A stretch of 64,000 bases of DNA from Promethearchaeota archaeon (GTDB lineage Archaea > Asgardarchaeota > Lokiarchaeia > Sigyniarchaeales > SOKP01), in contig JAEOUA010000003.1 of NCBI GenBank assembly GCA_016839555.1, forward strand, positions 372,001 to 436,000. Direction: 5' to 3'. The notes below the pieces were generated by a model that worked only from the letters and a program-made list of their open reading frames with translations, had not been told where the DNA came from and searched no databases. This document shows positions 8,621 to 17,847 of this stretch, one piece after another. The position numbers were made by a program, and so were the translations under genes. Position 1 is the first letter of the stretch; each line of letters begins with the position of its first letter.

Positions 8621-10035
8621 TAAAGATCCTCCCATTTGTTTAATTTTTTATTGTACTCAAAAAAATTAGAGGTTCTCAGAGACCTCATAAGGTAATTAAG
8701 ATTTGGTAAATCACTTTTATCATAATATTCAAATATTTGTTTTAAACAGTTTTTAAAATCTGGTGGACATCCTGAGAGGGTCAAGATATTCTTATTTTTT
8801 ACTTCCTTTTCCTTTTTTTTAAGAAGTGTTTTTTTGATTTTAGTATAAAATTTATAGTTTTTAGTGGATTTAATCGCACAATCTCCAAATACAATAACAT
8901 TATTGTTAAATTGTGGTTCTGGAGGGTTTAATCCAACTAAAAAGGAATGATTTGGGATATATTTCACATCCTTTATCATTCTAGAATTCATAAAATTAAG
9001 GAGATGATATGCTTTCAGGAAACAGCCAGAGCAAATCTTACCAGAATTTACAAAGATGTTGGGAATCTTAATATCCTCCAATTTTAGACAAGACTGATTT
9101 AATTTAATCGAGATTTTCCCTAAATCTTCACCAATTAATTTAATATCTGAAATATGTTCGGGTCCTAATGATCTTTCAAATGCTCTTGATAATAGATCAT
9201 TTTTAAACACATCAAATCCTAAAAATCGGAGCGTTATAACATCAACGGAGATAAGATCAGTGCCCATAATTAACACATTAGTCTTCTTTAAGTTTGAATC
9301 TCTATAAATCAAGGGACCAGCCTTTTCTAAAACATAAAATACATCGTTTATTGTCAATATTGGTTTTCTTATGGCATATGTATTTAAAATATTAGAGATA
9401 AGATCTTGTCTAAATAGATCATTTTTAACAATTTCTTCATTTAATATATTATTATCATACTTTATATCTCTAAATTTCGCAGGTAATATTGAAAAATAAT
9501 TAATCAGAGAAAGATCGCACATAAATAAAGGATTAATATTAACTTGAGTGATAACAATAATCTTATCGGAGTTAGTAATAACTTCAGGTACTTTTATTTT
9601 TTTCTCGCCAATATTTATATCTTTTAATGAATCCGCTTTTAGATCTTTTAAATTTTTTACATTTAATTTTTGATTATAATAATCGCTATTATCTAAATAA
9701 ACAAATTCTGCCCCCAGAGTTTTAAAATAACTCTCTAAACCCATTAAATCATCAAATAATTTGAGAGCAATTTTTTCAGATGGAAATGAGCCTATAAATA
9801 TCTTATTTGCGCCTGCTTTTTTACAGGAATAGATAACTTCTTTGACAAGATCCATATTAGAATTCATAGGATAACCCAAAGGAACTCTCAGAGTAATTTT
9901 TAGAAAGACATTATCTCCTTCTTTTATATATTGAGAAATTCCTCCAAGTTTATCAATTCCTTCTAAATAATTTTCCTCTGGAGATTTACCTTTCATAACT
10001 GCAACAAGAGGTTTTTTGGAGTTAGTATCACTCAT
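8620..10035 (-). CDS. DUF362-family protein
   Basis: 471 residues with DUF362 features: an N-terminal VFLKITLRVPLG segment, KEVIYSCKKAGANKIFIGSFPS, a central block ending LIMGTDLISVDVITLRFLGFD, and a C-terminal part with Cys residues in KICSGCFLKAYH, FGDCAIK and LSGCPPDFKNC. DUF362 proteins often accompany iron-sulfur or redox systems. The Cys set here could bind a metal or cluster, but it is not the classic 2x[4Fe-4S] ferredoxin motif. The stop and the ATG of the following unknown gene share one base. A role in redox or metallocofactor handling is inference. Confidence 0.75.
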   Translation of the reverse strand: MSDTNSKKPLVAVMKGKSPEENYLEGIDKLGGISQYIKEGDNVFLKITLRVPLGYPMNSNMDLVKEVIYSCKKAGANKIFIGSFPSEKIALKLFDDLMGLESYFKTLGAEFVYLDNSDYYNQKLNVKNLKDLKADSLKDINIGEKKIKVPEVITNSDKIIVITQVNINPLFMCDLSLINYFSILPAKFRDIKYDNNILNEEIVKNDLFRQDLISNILNTYAIRKPILTINDVFYVLEKAGPLIYRDSNLKKTNVLIMGTDLISVDVITLRFLGFDVFKNDLLSRAFERSLGPEHISDIKLIGEDLGKISIKLNQSCLKLEDIKIPNIFVNSGKICSGCFLKAYHLLNFMNSRMIKDVKYIPNHSFLVGLNPPEPQFNNNVIVFGDCAIKSTKNYKFYTKIKKTLLKKKEKEVKNKNILTLSGCPPDFKNCLKQIFEYYDKSDLPNLNYLMRSLRTSNFFEYNKKLNKWEDL

Positions 10036-10176
10036 TTTGGTTAAAAAATAAAAATCTTAACTTTATTTAATCGAATAATTTAATAAAATAATGTATAGAT
10101 TTAATTTTAATTTAAGTGATTAAATATAATTAATGAATATTAGTTATATTAATAAGGAGCTAAAGCATAAAATAAG

Positions 10177-11370
10177 TCATGTCTCACTTAAATCAATCAT
10201 TTTTCCTTGACATGGATTTCCATAAGTAGCATAAAAGTGATTATCTTTAATATCAATCATAATTCCAAAACCCGTTGATATTTCTTGTCCATGGTTGCAG
10301 ATGGTATATTCGGATGGCTTATTCTCGGGACCATGACTACATTGAATTTCTTTGTTTAGGAATTCTAATGAGATCTTAGATGGTGCTTCATTTTTTAAAA
10401 TATCAAATGCATTCTTATAGCGAAGGATAGATGATTTATGAACTGGTTTTCCCCGAAGGTATTCTGGTGAACTCTCATTATAGACGGCATTCCGAGGAAC
10501 CTCAATTTGTTGCATAGCAAGCGTAATATAATGATTTGTACAGATCAAAAAGTCTCTTTCTCCATGAACCCCTTCTCTACGTACTTCTATATTTGATGGA
10601 CTTGATTCTATAACAGCAAGATCTCCTATTTTATCTCCAACCATAATATTTGCCCCACCTAATCGGGGATAATTCTCGAAGACTTTTACAGTTTCTTTCA
10701 CCGTACTGCATTGTTCTAAAGCAGCTCGGATTAAAAGCATTGGAGGGATACCTTTTTTGCCAATATTTAGAGGATAAGCATAATTATATACAATTGAGAG
10801 TCCTTTATCATTCATACCATTATTAATTCCCACTAAACCATTCACTCCAGAGCTAATTGTATGATGTTTATTTCCTTCAGAAGACCGTATTCTGCGAAAA
10901 ATGATATTTTCAGCCAAAAATTCGGGGCCATCCCAATTTTTTATCATAAAAATACTTCCGGTTTCCGAGCGTTCCTTGGTAATACCGATAGCACTGCAAT
11001 TATTAATCGAAAATTTAATATGATTTTCTATATAATAATTAGATATTTGTGTACCTAATGAATCTATAGCTTGAAGGAATAGAATTTTATTTATAGATAG
11101 ATTTGCTCCTTTGCTTAAGCCTTTTAAAAATTCCCATTGAGAGGGTAAATTTTGTTTAATAGAATTTTTTATCATTTTGGAAGCAAAACTATTCGCTAAC
11201 TTGATAAACATGAATTTCGGTAAAATGAAAGGTTTTGAGGCTAAGAACTCGTCGGAGTGAGTAAGATTATTATATAATGATGTGATTTGATTTTTAAAAT
11301 GATCTCCTTGCTTAAAGCCCATTTCATATTCTGAACCCTCTAATTGAAAAATATTAATAGGTTTTTCCAT
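10177..11370 (-). CDS. C45-type acyltransferase/peptidase (Ntn hydrolase)
   Basis: 397 residues resembling acyl-CoA:6-aminopenicillanate acyltransferase-like C45 hydrolases. The likely nucleophile is Cys in INNCSAIGI (about residue 125), followed by IFMIKNWDGP, GVNGLVGINNGMNDKGLSIVYN and ICTNHYI (an Asn/His patch typical of the fold). Family members mature by cleaving before this Cys, leaving it as the N-terminal nucleophile, and then cleave or form amide bonds. About 124 residues would form the pro-segment. There is no signal peptide, so it is cytosolic. The natural substrate is unknown. It is transcribed alone. Confidence 0.82.
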   Translation of the reverse strand: MEKPINIFQLEGSEYEMGFKQGDHFKNQITSLYNNLTHSDEFLASKPFILPKFMFIKLANSFASKMIKNSIKQNLPSQWEFLKGLSKGANLSINKILFLQAIDSLGTQISNYYIENHIKFSINNCSAIGITKERSETGSIFMIKNWDGPEFLAENIIFRRIRSSEGNKHHTISSGVNGLVGINNGMNDKGLSIVYNYAYPLNIGKKGIPPMLLIRAALEQCSTVKETVKVFENYPRLGGANIMVGDKIGDLAVIESSPSNIEVRREGVHGERDFLICTNHYITLAMQQIEVPRNAVYNESSPEYLRGKPVHKSSILRYKNAFDILKNEAPSKISLEFLNKEIQCSHGPENKPSEYTICNHGQEISTGFGIMIDIKDNHFYATYGNPCQGKMIDLSET

Positions 11371-11490
11371 TAATATTCACACTCATTAAGATAAATTTCT
11401 TTTTATATAATTATTTTTGAATCAATCTACTTCCTAGAGAATATTATTTGGGTCCTCTTTTATATCTTTCTCTTAATTTTTGTTAGTATT

Positions 11491-12879
11491 TCATATATAA
11501 TTTGGAATTTTAAATTTCCTTAGTTTTGCAATTCTATTTCTATATGGTCTTTCCTCTGGTCTTACATGCCAATCAAACCAATTTCTTAGATTTAAAGATA
11601 TATATAATGTTCCATTTTCCGTTTCTATATAAAAAATCTTATCTTTTTCATCCACATACATATATGGAATTAAGGGTACGTCTTTTGTTTCATATTCTTT
11701 TCCATGTTCTATTTCTTTTTCCCATCTATATATTGTATGACTTAATACATATTCCCACTCTCCATCTATTTCTTGAAAAATTGTATGCCTTACATAATGT
11801 TCTATTGGAATTCCATATAGGTTTTGTTTCGATTCTTTTTTTTCGATTTTAAATTTCCCATATCTCTTGCTTTCTTCAGGAGTTAATTCTGGAATTTTCA
11901 AAGAATAAAGAGGATCGAGTTTATATGCATTGGGATGCTTTCGATCATAAACCCTTCTTTCTAATTGTTTCTTTATTCTCAATTGGTTCTCATCTAGGTT
12001 ATAATATTTCATGTCTAATTCTTTCTCAAGATTTTCAGCATTTTTTAAAAATTTATTAATTTCTGCTTCATATCGAGTTCTTAATAAATTTAAATGATCT
12101 TTTTCTAATTCATATTGGACCCACCTAGTTATAAGAGAATTTCTAATATTGTAGAATATTTGTCTTCTATCATTAAGAAGAAATTGAGTTGTTATACTCC
12201 AAAGAGCATATAAAAATGCAATTAATGAATATTGGGCACCAACTGAATCGTATCTATAGGGCCTATTAAAACTTTCTATATCTCGATAATATTCAATAAA
12301 AACTAGGCTTTTAATCCATGGCTCTAGCTGATTAAATAGTTCTTGAAATGCTATTAGAAAGAAAGCAAAAAATAAACTTCTCTTTTTCGGAATTTTTTTG
12401 GTTTTCCATATATCTGAGAGTAAGTATTTATTAAGATGTTCAAGCGCAAAAAGATGCTGATGAAATAAACCAATAATATATTTTACAAAATCCTTTTCAT
12501 AATAAATATACTCTTCTTCTTGTTTTTCTAAATTAATAACTGTTAATGGATGTCTGATGGTAAATATTTGATAATCATGAAAAAGGTTATACTTAAAAAT
12601 ATCATTAATGATTTTTGTACATATAGATATTATTTCATTATTTGGCAATGGAAGAGGTTTATAAAATTCAAAATCTTGATTGAATTCTTGGCTAAAGTAA
12701 TAATTAAAATAAAATAAATCTCTATCTTCCAATAAATATTCAATTTTCCATTTTTTTATTAAATTTTGAAAATAATTTCCTAATTCTTCAATATCATTAT
12801 GTCTAGTATTTACTATTTTTCTTATTTTTTTCTTTCTTTCTTCAATCTCCTTATTCCATACTGCAATCCAATCTGTCAT
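11491..12879 (-). CDS. Unknown 462-residue helical protein
   Basis: Not recognised. It is rich in Tyr, Phe, Trp, Glu and Lys. Residues 1-40 are strongly charged helix. The middle (about 125-245) has long amphipathic or partly hydrophobic helices, including a SLIAFLYALWSITTQFLL segment that could be buried or membrane-associated. Residues 260-300 look like coiled coil. The C-terminal third (about 345-450) is beta-rich with many aromatic residues, including LYISLNLRNWFDWHVRP. It ends 47 bases from the next minus-strand gene. No motif assigns an activity. Confidence 0.6.
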   Translation of the reverse strand: MTDWIAVWNKEIEERKKKIRKIVNTRHNDIEELGNYFQNLIKKWKIEYLLEDRDLFYFNYYFSQEFNQDFEFYKPLPLPNNEIISICTKIINDIFKYNLFHDYQIFTIRHPLTVINLEKQEEEYIYYEKDFVKYIIGLFHQHLFALEHLNKYLLSDIWKTKKIPKKRSLFFAFFLIAFQELFNQLEPWIKSLVFIEYYRDIESFNRPYRYDSVGAQYSLIAFLYALWSITTQFLLNDRRQIFYNIRNSLITRWVQYELEKDHLNLLRTRYEAEINKFLKNAENLEKELDMKYYNLDENQLRIKKQLERRVYDRKHPNAYKLDPLYSLKIPELTPEESKRYGKFKIEKKESKQNLYGIPIEHYVRHTIFQEIDGEWEYVLSHTIYRWEKEIEHGKEYETKDVPLIPYMYVDEKDKIFYIETENGTLYISLNLRNWFDWHVRPEERPYRNRIAKLRKFKIPNYI

Positions 12880-12925
12880 AAATATTTTTTATGAAAATAA
12901 TTACTATTGTACTAAAAAAAATCCC

Positions 12926-13168
12926 TTAACCAAAATCTTTCTTTAAGATCCTTATCGCTTCTGGGAGTGTCAAGTGAGTTAAGTTTTGAGCTTTTTCTAA
13001 ATGTTTCGGGCAAAACCAAGCGGCATAAGGAGGATGACCTGTAAAGCCAAGTTTTGATGCTTTTTTATCCCACTTCAAATCATTTGGTCCTTTTTTAAAA
13101 TACAAAAGCTTGCATTCATCATTCTCTCCCATTCTTTTAGAACATACTTCACATATAGGTGGTTTCAA
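12926..13168 (-). CDS. Small zinc-binding protein
   Basis: 80 residues with CEVCSKRMGENDEC near the N terminus and FCPKHLEKA near residue 55, which could chelate one zinc (Cys, Cys, Cys, His). The rest is a short basic/helical domain ending in LPEAIRILKKDFG. The first codon is TTG (13168-13166); no ATG is in frame upstream. The frame has coding character and follows the next gene on the strand closely. Function is unknown. Confidence 0.6.
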   Translation of the reverse strand: MKPPICEVCSKRMGENDECKLLYFKKGPNDLKWDKKASKLGFTGHPPYAAWFCPKHLEKAQNLTHLTLPEAIRILKKDFG

Positions 13169-13312
13169 TATTAATCAACTTATATTTTTAAAAATAAATA
13201 TTTAATGTTTTAGATATAATTATAAAATTGGTTTAAACCTTTAATGAATTTCTCAATTTTCTAAAAAATATAATCTTATAATTTAGCCTTTAATATTAAA
13301 AGATTTAGAATG

Positions 13313-13380
13313 TGTGCCCATTTGGAGATTCCTACTCATTGAAATTTTGAATTCTCATAGAAACACTATAAATGGGCACA
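13313..13380. repeat. 11-bp perfect inverted repeat with 46-bp interior
   Basis: TGTGCCCATTT at 13313-13323 is matched by its exact reverse complement AAATGGGCACA at 13370-13380. Its GC-rich core stands out from the very AT-rich spacer between the zinc protein gene and the hexuloisomerase gene. Possible roles are a transcript hairpin, a regulator half-site pair, or the ends of a very small mobile-element remnant. No transposase is present. Confidence 0.55.
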
Positions 13381-13449
13381 AATAATAATATTGCAACTCA
13401 AAATAATTAAATTTATTATTATAAAAAAAAGAAATAAGAAAAAAAATAC

Positions 13450-14088
13450 CTAAGTAGGTTGTGAATGTTGTTTTAATAAATCTTCATTAGTTTTGCCCAT
13501 TTTTATTGCCAATTCTGCTACAATCGCATCAAGGTAAGTAAATGCAATCTGTTCGAATTGCGTACCTTCAGGCGTGAGAACCGCATGATTTTCCTCATCT
13601 CGATCCTTTTTAGTTCTACCAAGGATTTTAATAGTGATATCACCGATACGCCCAACTACGGTCTCTGGGTGGCTGGTTATACATACTATTGCATGAGGTT
13701 TTATTGTATTTACATAAGTTTTTAATAAACTGACAACAATAGATGTGGTACCCGAACCAGAAAGCACAATTAAAATATCTTTTTTTCTAAGAGCGGGGAT
13801 ATGTCCTAAATTCGTAATCATATGAACTTCTGCCCCTAAATGCACTAATCGCGTTGCAAAACATTGTAAAATAAAGGCACTTCTTCCTGAGGCGAGGAGA
13901 AAGAATCTGCGATTATTAATTATCCCATCATGAATAATATTTATAAATTTTTGCGTGTATTTGAAATTTTGATCAATATGCTCCATATTTTTTTGAAGGT
14001 TGTTCATGATCAATTCCATAGCTTGGAATAGGATTCTTTTTGTCTTACCATTGGTAGGTTGAGACTCAATCTCAATATCATCAGCCAT
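13450..14088 (-). CDS. hxlB: 6-phospho-3-hexuloisomerase (SIS domain)
   Basis: 212 residues carrying one SIS sugar-isomerase domain: FFLLASGRSAFILQCFATRLVHLG, then the phosphosugar loop LIVLSGSGTTSIVV, and a C-terminal PEGTQFEQIAFTYLDAIVAEL helix with the conserved Glu. It interconverts 3-hexulose 6-phosphate and fructose 6-phosphate in the ribulose monophosphate pathway. Archaea lacking an oxidative pentose phosphate pathway run this pathway in reverse to make ribulose 5-phosphate and formaldehyde. The partner synthase is not in the window. Length and motifs are typical, and the start is a plain ATG. Confidence 0.92.
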   Translation of the reverse strand: MADDIEIESQPTNGKTKRILFQAMELIMNNLQKNMEHIDQNFKYTQKFINIIHDGIINNRRFFLLASGRSAFILQCFATRLVHLGAEVHMITNLGHIPALRKKDILIVLSGSGTTSIVVSLLKTYVNTIKPHAIVCITSHPETVVGRIGDITIKILGRTKKDRDEENHAVLTPEGTQFEQIAFTYLDAIVAELAIKMGKTNEDLLKQHSQPT

Positions 14089-14346
14089 GATAATACACTA
14101 TAAAAACATTTATTCTATAGTATAATTTAGTTTTCGAGATAAAATATATATTGTTATTAATATACTATTTGGATTAATTGTTTTAAAATACAATAATAAA
14201 AATTTATTGGAAACACTAAGGTTTAATTAATATTGCTTTAGCATTAATAAATATGATTATATTTTTCTTTTTTAAGCAATCTTTATTGATTAGAAAAGAT
14301 TTATGTTTCTAAAATTAGTTTTTAATGATTTTTTTTTTAAACTTAA

Positions 14347-15225
14347 TTATAGCGGCCATTTAAGGAGAGATTTTATCAAGTTCATTGTGCTTAAATCTCC
14401 TTTTGTTAACTTTCCTATAACAGTTTCTCTTTTAAAAGCTCTTTTTAGAACTTTTTTTAAAACTCGCTGCCTATTATTATAATTTTTTACTTCCTCCTTA
14501 TATAAACGATGGATTTTTTGATGTAACTCATTAATCTCCCTTAGTCTTTTTTTTAAAAATTCTCTCCCTTTATAGAGACCATGTCCACTGATAAAAATTT
14601 TAAGGTTTTTCATATGTTCAGTAAAGTTATATAAATTTTTTATTGAATCATAAATAACTGAGATATCCTCTTGGATGTCGCTTGATGCTCCGAAGAGCAT
14701 TTTATATTTGGGTTGTATTCCATCTGCAACAAATGCCCATTCTTGTGTTTTTTCTATTAATGCGATTTGATCTGGCGCATGGCCCGGCATTGGAAATATC
14801 TCAAATCCATAGTCCAGAGAACCAGATTTAATCGTGGAAGGTAAAATTTTAGTCTTTACTGGTAATCTTTTTTCCCCCCACGTAATTTGTCGATATTCTG
14901 GATAAGTAGATTCTTTTTTTAGAATTTCTATTGCTTTTTCATGAGCATATATTGGAATATTGAATTCTCTTTGGAGCATTTGGGCACCACCACAATGATC
15001 TTCGTGAGTGTGTGTCAAAATACACAAATTTATCTCTTTTTCATTCAATTCATCGGTGATAAATTCTCTTAAATCATTTATACATGCTGGTGCTCCCGCA
15101 TCGATAAGTAGTCCATCAACAAGAAAACAGGAGGTATAAAAGGGTTTTGGAATAAGCTTATTATTGGAGGCCCATTTCCATTCTAAGATCTCTTTGTTTT
15201 CATAATAAACTTTTTCAATAACCAT
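14347..15225 (-). CDS. Metallo-beta-lactamase-fold hydrolase
   Basis: 292 residues. The metal site HTHEDHCGG (HxHxDH) is near residue 71, PGHAPDQI supplies the next His, VADGIQ the bridging Asp and ISGHGLYKGR the last His, so the binuclear site looks complete. The C-terminal 70 residues are basic and helical (from KGREFLKKRLREINEL), as in the GloB/LACTB2-like branch whose extra domain helps bind the substrate. Candidate substrates are a glutathione-like thioester, an acyl thioester or RNA. None can be chosen from sequence. Confidence 0.85.
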   Translation of the reverse strand: MVIEKVYYENKEILEWKWASNNKLIPKPFYTSCFLVDGLLIDAGAPACINDLREFITDELNEKEINLCILTHTHEDHCGGAQMLQREFNIPIYAHEKAIEILKKESTYPEYRQITWGEKRLPVKTKILPSTIKSGSLDYGFEIFPMPGHAPDQIALIEKTQEWAFVADGIQPKYKMLFGASSDIQEDISVIYDSIKNLYNFTEHMKNLKIFISGHGLYKGREFLKKRLREINELHQKIHRLYKEEVKNYNNRQRVLKKVLKRAFKRETVIGKLTKGDLSTMNLIKSLLKWPL

Positions 15226-15426
15226 TGTTTCACTAATCAGGTTTAATTTTATTAGCCAATTTAATGATATTAGTTAAATAAGTGTTCTAAAACTAAAAAA
15301 TATATAGAAAACAATAGAATTTTTATAAACTAAAAAATAAGTCTGAATCCTAGAAGGAGAACAAAATAATTAAGGTTTTGAAGATATACTTTTTAAAATT
15401 TTATATCTTTTTATTATTTTATATTA

Positions 15427-17277
15427 TTATTTATTAATCTTACATTTTTTTAAAAAGACAATAAAATTACTTCCTTTTTTATAATTTCCTGGGATTCTAT
15501 TCTCTATATCTATTTGCCCCCCATATTCCTTCAAAATTTTTTTTACAAGAGATAATCCTATTCCCATTCCACTGGTTTTTTTATGTTTATACTCACGGCT
15601 GAAGATTTGCTCCTTCTGTTTATCTGGAATGCCAATTCCATTATCTTTAAATTCTATTTTTACATAAGTATTCTCTTCTTTTTGAAGCTCGAAGACATTT
15701 ATCCATAACCTTTTTACTTCGCTTTTATTATGAACTATTCCATTAATTAAGATATTTTCAAATGCATCAATTAGGAATTCTCCCCCATAGATCTCTACAT
15801 CTTGATCTAAGGGAGTAAAGTCCATAGAGATATTGCCACTTATATAATGATTTTTTACGCTTTTAATTGATTTTTTTAATACTTCATTAATTTTAACAGG
15901 TTTTATTATTAATTCTTCTTTTTCTATGGCAGAAAGTCTTCTAATATTTGAGATCAAAGATGAGGCGCGATCTATTTGTCTTTCAATAATTTCAATTAAT
16001 TCTTCTATATCTCCAACATCCTTATTCTGTGTAGTTCCCATCTCTATAAGTTCGAAAGAGAATTTTATACTATTGAGGATGTTACTCATATCATGAGCAA
16101 GAATGTCCCGATAAAATTCTGCACGATTAAAGGCCTCTTTATATTTTTGTTCTGATGTTTTCAGTCTTTTTTCCGCTTCAACTTTATCAGTGACATTTCT
16201 TACAAATCCGGAAAATCCTACTTTATTTCCCTTCTCATCATAGCGTAGAGATATAGAGGATTCACCGTATAATGTTCTTCCCTTTTTACTAATAACTCGA
16301 TATTGGAAATTTTTTTGAGACTTTTCCGTTCTAAACACTACGTTAAAAATTTCAAAGGTTTCTTTTGCTTTTTCATGGGTCATATACTCTCGATAATTCA
16401 TTCCCATCATTTCCTCAGATGAATATCCCAACATATCACATAAAGCGGGGTTAAAATAAGTAAAATCTCCTTTTAAATCAACCTCAAAATATCCTTCTAG
16501 TGAAGTTTGAATAATTTTTTTGAATTTTTCTTCTGATTTCTTTAATTGTTGTTTTGTCTCTATTTGAGAAGTCACATCTCGAACGAATCCAGCAAAACCA
16601 ATTTTATTTCCCTCTTCATTATATCTCAAATATACAGAGGATTCACAATATAATGTCTCGCCTTGTTTATTAATAAGTTTATACTGGAAGTTAGTATGAG
16701 ATTTTTCTGTTCTATAAAGTTCATTATATTTTTTAAAAGTCTTTTTTGCTCCCTTTTCAGTCATATAATTTCTATAATTCATCCCCTTCAGTTCTTCAGG
16801 AGTATATTCTAACAAATCACATACAGCAGGATTAAAATAAGTGAAATTTCCCTTTAAATCTACTTCGAAATACCCCTCTTTTGAGTTTTTTAAGATTTTA
16901 TCTGCTTTTTTTAATTTCTGTTCCATCTTGACTCTCTGCGTATAATCCCTAAGGAAGCCAGCAAAACCAATTTTATTTCCCTCTTCATCATATCGTAAAT
17001 AAATAGAAGAATCACAATATATCTCATTTCCATCCTTAGTAATAAATCTATATTGAAAATAAATTCGAGATTTTTCTGTTCTAAACACTTCATTAAATAT
17101 TTGATATGTTTCTTCTGCATTTTCCTCAGTCATATAGTCTTCGTATGAAGTTCCAATGATTTCTTCAGGAGTGTATCCTAATAGTTGAGCGCCTGCGGGA
17201 TTACAATAAGTAAAAATTCCATCTACATTACTCTCAAAATACGCCTCTTTCGTATTTTCCAAAAAATTCTCAATCAC
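15427..17277 (-). CDS. Triple-PAS sensor histidine kinase
   Basis: 616 residues with three tandem PAS/PAC units (about 5-120, 123-245, 248-375). They are near copies of each other: each contains the pattern LLGYTPEE / NYREYM / YRTEKSxxxFQY / GFxRDVT. The H-box is in ILAHDMSNIL (about residue 398), the N-box in FENILINGIVHN, and the G boxes in DNGIGIPDKQ and GMGIGLSLV. There is no membrane segment, so it is a cytosolic sensor. The PAS units may bind haem, flavin or small ligands. The GTG start at 17277 has AGGA just upstream. No response regulator is adjacent. Confidence 0.92.
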   Translation of the reverse strand: MIENFLENTKEAYFESNVDGIFTYCNPAGAQLLGYTPEEIIGTSYEDYMTEENAEETYQIFNEVFRTEKSRIYFQYRFITKDGNEIYCDSSIYLRYDEEGNKIGFAGFLRDYTQRVKMEQKLKKADKILKNSKEGYFEVDLKGNFTYFNPAVCDLLEYTPEELKGMNYRNYMTEKGAKKTFKKYNELYRTEKSHTNFQYKLINKQGETLYCESSVYLRYNEEGNKIGFAGFVRDVTSQIETKQQLKKSEEKFKKIIQTSLEGYFEVDLKGDFTYFNPALCDMLGYSSEEMMGMNYREYMTHEKAKETFEIFNVVFRTEKSQKNFQYRVISKKGRTLYGESSISLRYDEKGNKVGFSGFVRNVTDKVEAEKRLKTSEQKYKEAFNRAEFYRDILAHDMSNILNSIKFSFELIEMGTTQNKDVGDIEELIEIIERQIDRASSLISNIRRLSAIEKEELIIKPVKINEVLKKSIKSVKNHYISGNISMDFTPLDQDVEIYGGEFLIDAFENILINGIVHNKSEVKRLWINVFELQKEENTYVKIEFKDNGIGIPDKQKEQIFSREYKHKKTSGMGIGLSLVKKILKEYGGQIDIENRIPGNYKKGSNFIVFLKKCKINK

Positions 17278-17628
17278 TGATTTCCTTATTTCTTTTGATT
17301 TCTTGATTTTCTATCCCCTTTCCCTATATCTTTTTTTTCGAATTCTTATTTAACAGATAAAGATCCTACTTTAAAAATCTATATATATAATTTTCTGAAT
17401 GTTTTTCAATAAATACTTTTAATCTAATAAAATAATTATAATACAACTTTAAAAATGCTCTTACCTTTTAGAATACCTCTCTTAATAAGATTTTAATTAG
17501 TAAGAAAAATAAAATTTTCGAAATTTAGAAATAAATTAAGAATGAAATTATATGGAAAAAAAACCACTCTATTATTATTTTAATTTATTAAAATAGGAAA
17601 AAAAAGATTGTAAATATTTTAAAAATTT
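17278..17628. other. Intergenic region, no gene seen
   Basis: AT-rich spacer between the histone gene and the histidine kinase gene, both on the minus strand. The stretch ATCTATATATATAATTT near 17378-17394 could be a promoter element of the kinase gene. I see no coding frame or RNA gene. Confidence 0.45.
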
Positions 17629-17847
17629 TTACTCGTATTTTAATGCTAAGAGTAGGTCGTTCTTGGTAATTTTTTTGCGGTTTGCGTGCATTGTGAATTT
17701 CTTTGCAGATGATGTGAGACTTTCTGCTTTTTTCTCTAAATGATCAATTAACAGATCAACCGCATCTCGAGCCACAATGCTTGCACCCTCTTGTTTCATT
17801 AATCTACGAATCGGACTCCAAGCAAATGTATGTTTTTTCTTTGCCAT
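17629..17847 (-). CDS. Archaeal histone (HMf-like)
   Basis: 72 residues forming a single histone fold: FAWSPIRRLMKQEGASIVAR (helix 1), the long helix 2 beginning DAVDLLIDHLEKKAESL, and ANRKKITKNDLLLALKYE (loop 2 and helix 3). The Arg-x-Thr/Lys-type loop pair and the length are typical of tailless archaeal histones that wrap DNA as dimers or polymers. The ATG is preceded by GGAGGAATAAAA, a strong ribosome site. The gene stands alone with a long upstream spacer, as expected for an abundant chromatin protein with its own promoter. Confidence 0.93.
   Translation of the reverse strand: MAKKKHTFAWSPIRRLMKQEGASIVARDAVDLLIDHLEKKAESLTSSAKKFTMHANRKKITKNDLLLALKYE

Noticed and set aside
15427..17277. 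Possible tandem DNA repeat or mobile element
   Set aside because: The repetition follows PAS domain boundaries in one intact reading frame, so it is explained by domain duplication.
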